Assembly (NCBI GenBank): GCA_039545275.1 | Contig: BCHS01000003.1 | Span: 744,001-808,000 of the forward strand | DNA length: 64,000 nucleotides | Reading direction: 5' to 3' | Source: Pseudomicrostroma phylloplanum | Taxonomy: Eukaryota; Basidiomycota; Exobasidiomycetes; Microstromatales | Shown: in pieces, positions 62,354-64,000 of the stretch | Layout of the letters: each line of letters opens with the position of its first letter | How positions within the stretch are numbered: the stretch's first letter is position 1 | Program-made: the position numbers and the translations under genes | Notes under the pieces: model-generated | The model's input: the letters and a program-made list of their open reading frames with translations, nothing else | Database searches by the model: none | What the model was told of the DNA's origin: nothing

Positions 62354-64000
62354 CTACCTCCCCCTCCCCGCCCTCTTCAACTTCGGCGGCAAGTCGTCTT
62401 CGGGATCGTACACGTCGTCGACTGAACTGCAGTCCATCCTGCTGAGAAGGATGTAGAAGAAGCGGGCTTCGAATCTCGCATTGGTCTGCACCACCCTCGA
62501 GTCTAGAGAGGGACACCTGGTGGGCAGGCAAATCAAGGGAAGGCGCGATGAGATAGGCGCAGATGGCCTGACCTGGTCAGTAGTGATGCAGATCAAAATT
62601 TGCCCCCTCTCGGTGGGCTGTGAAATAGGCAACTCACCGGAGCACAACAGGTCCGAAGCACTTTGACAAGACTTGCGCATCGGTTCCCGTCTGCTTCACG
62701 ACTTCCTCATCATCGCAGAATCCCTGTAGTGCAGCGACGAGGAAGAGGAGGACTCTCCGGTTGATGCTCGGAAGCATTGTGCTGCGTACCAAGGTGGTGA
62801 TCGCCTTGAGATCGTCAGAAGAGGCAGCTTCGAGGCAGTCGTTGTACAGGCTTGGAGGGATGAGCGGCTCCTCCATCTCCTCGAAGAGAGTGAAGATAAG
62901 CGTGGCGAGCGGTAGCACAGCTGCTTGCTTCTCTCCGGGCGGGACGCAGTCGTTGAGAGACAAGAGACCTTGATCAAGCTTAGCTCTTAGGACCCTTGCC
63001 ATCGCTGCGTCGCCAGGTGCCTGGAAGACCCCACCGACCTGAAGCCCTCCGTACGCTACTAGACGCGCGAACAAGAAAGATAGCACCGCCGGGATACCAG
63101 TCGTCGGCGGGAAGTCTGGCGCGGGTATCGTCATGAGATGCGCCAACGACTGGCCGAACACCTCCGATGTCGATGCTTCTTCCCAGGACCTCTCGACATC
63201 CAGTAGACCAGGCGCAGCAAACATAGCAGACTTGCGCCTCAGTCGCTTCCGATTGAACATGATGACCTTACGTTCGGCATGGCTGGCCAAGGAAGCAATT
63301 TCCGGCTCTCCACCGCCATATGTGTACGTCTCGGTGATAAAGTCCAGCAATGCTTCCAAGAGCTCATTCTTCATAGGCACAAATGCCGACAATACGACGC
63401 CGAGGAATCGCCAAGCATTCACCCTTGATGCAAGAGGGGCAGCTGTGTTCATCCTTGTAATCAGCTGACAGAAGATCTCGTCTCGGAGCGCAGGCGTACT
63501 GATGCCGACCTCCAGAAGCCACTTCTGCTCCTCCAAGATCGTGGAAGCCTGCCCTTTGCGAGATGGACGTATGTAGTCGCGCTTGCGAATGGGGCTTTGA
63601 CGCACCTGTGAGAAGCGCATGGCAGAGACAGCAGACCCTATGGCACCTTTGCTTGCCTGCTTGCCATCCGCCTTGTAGCCGATGGCCACTGCCGGTGGCT
63701 TGGGGTAGAAGACGGGTCGGGCTTGTTCCCCGCATAGGCGCAATATGACTTTGAAAGTAGACACAGCGAGATGGTGCAGTTCCTTGTCAAGAGGCAAGAA
63801 GGTGGCATGGACATTCGGATGCTCCAGCCATGCTAGACTCTCCAGCGGCTCAGTCTTCTTCTTCAAGAAACCTCTGCGCTGCACATTTAGATGAACTGCA
63901 GCAAAAAGTTGGAATTGCTTCATGGGATCCGGGAAGTGAGGCGCGGCATCCATGATGGCATCGAGGACCTCGATTGCTGGCTCGTCGCTAGAAGAACATT
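62354..64000 (-). CDS. MyTH4-RhoGAP protein, 5' end beyond the window (partial)
   Basis: Two exons are visible: the frame entering at 64000 and running to 62638, then 62495-62354. The acceptor at 62496-62497 gives LRVVQTNARFEARFFYILL, which continues the RhoGAP fold; the nearby acceptor a few bases upstream shifts the frame. The MyTH4 part (LRDEIFCQLITRMN, NAWRFLGVVLSAFVP) precedes the RhoGAP part (IPAVLSFLFARLVAYGGLQ, then LATLIFTLFEEMEEPLIP), the order of ARHGAP39/Vilse. The loop that normally holds the arginine finger (GIFRxxGD) reads GVFQAPGD: the Arg is Gln, so GAP catalysis is probably lost or weak. The frame remains open to base 64000, so the N-terminus (often WW domains) is missing here. 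Confidence 0.88.

Noticed and set aside
62354..62503. Alternative acceptor (TCTAG) for the last RhoGAP exon
   Set aside because: It shifts the frame to an Arg-rich tail, while the acceptor seven bases downstream continues the RhoGAP helix (FEARFFYILL).
1..64000. tRNA genes, transposons, CRISPR arrays, viral remnants
   Set aside because: I looked for B-box-like GGTTCGAATCC sequence, transposase or reverse-transcriptase motifs and terminal repeats and saw none I could support; a tRNAscan and repeat search would settle it.

Overview
The window is nuclear DNA from a filamentous or dimorphic fungus, most likely a basidiomycete and plausibly Ustilaginomycotina. The evidence is GC-rich, densely packed genes, many short GT..AG introns (about 60-90 nt, with CTGAC/CTRAC-like branch sites and GTGAGT/GTAAGT donors), a CYP51 with a basidiomycete-like N-terminus, a Rec1/Rad1-type checkpoint clamp gene, and fungal-only families (Zn2Cys6 regulator, Cdc4-type myosin light chain, formamidase). 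The genus cannot be fixed from sequence alone. I see no IS element, transposon, CRISPR array, rRNA or convincing tRNA. This is ordinary euchromatic, mostly housekeeping DNA.

Layout, left to right. 0-10 kb: 3' end of a truncated gene; a secreted M23-like (duplicated-hybrid-motif) protein divergent from ERG11/CYP51; a secreted Ser/Thr/Cys-rich protein followed by an (ACCT)n microsatellite; and an ARMT1-type damage-control phosphatase. 10-22 kb: a CDF metal transporter divergent from ARMT1, the SWI/SNF-RSC ATPase, an SLC35F-like transporter and formamidase. 22-26 kb: two EF-hand genes in tandem, the myosin essential light chain (Cdc4/Mlc1) and calmodulin, both broken into tiny exons. 26-34 kb: tRNA-splicing endonuclease SEN34, biotin ligase BPL1, a TMEM53/DUF829 hydrolase and indoleamine 2,3-dioxygenase. 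34-43 kb: URA5, PRI2 (primase large subunit), RAD1/REC1 (9-1-1 clamp) and a locus where an NTF2-like domain gene runs, after one intron is removed, in frame into COX10. 43-54 kb: a full ABCC transporter, a Zn2Cys6 factor and an NCBP3-like RNA-binding protein. 54-64 kb: a sterol-ester/TAG lipase, a bHLH factor, an unrecognised four-TM protein, a KHDC4/BLOM7-like splicing protein and a MyTH4-RhoGAP gene cut by the right edge.

Most genes sit in divergent or convergent pairs with 100-800 bp between them. Functional links are few. Calmodulin and the myosin light chain are both light chains for myosin IQ motifs. URA5, PRI2 and RAD1 make a small nucleotide/replication/checkpoint group. I worked out exon joins by hand from splice signals and reading phase; no transcript evidence was available. 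The most notable observations are the in-frame NTF2-like/COX10 fusion frame, the 3-, 7-, 10- and 12-nt exons of the EF-hand genes, and a RhoGAP domain with Gln where the catalytic arginine finger is expected.
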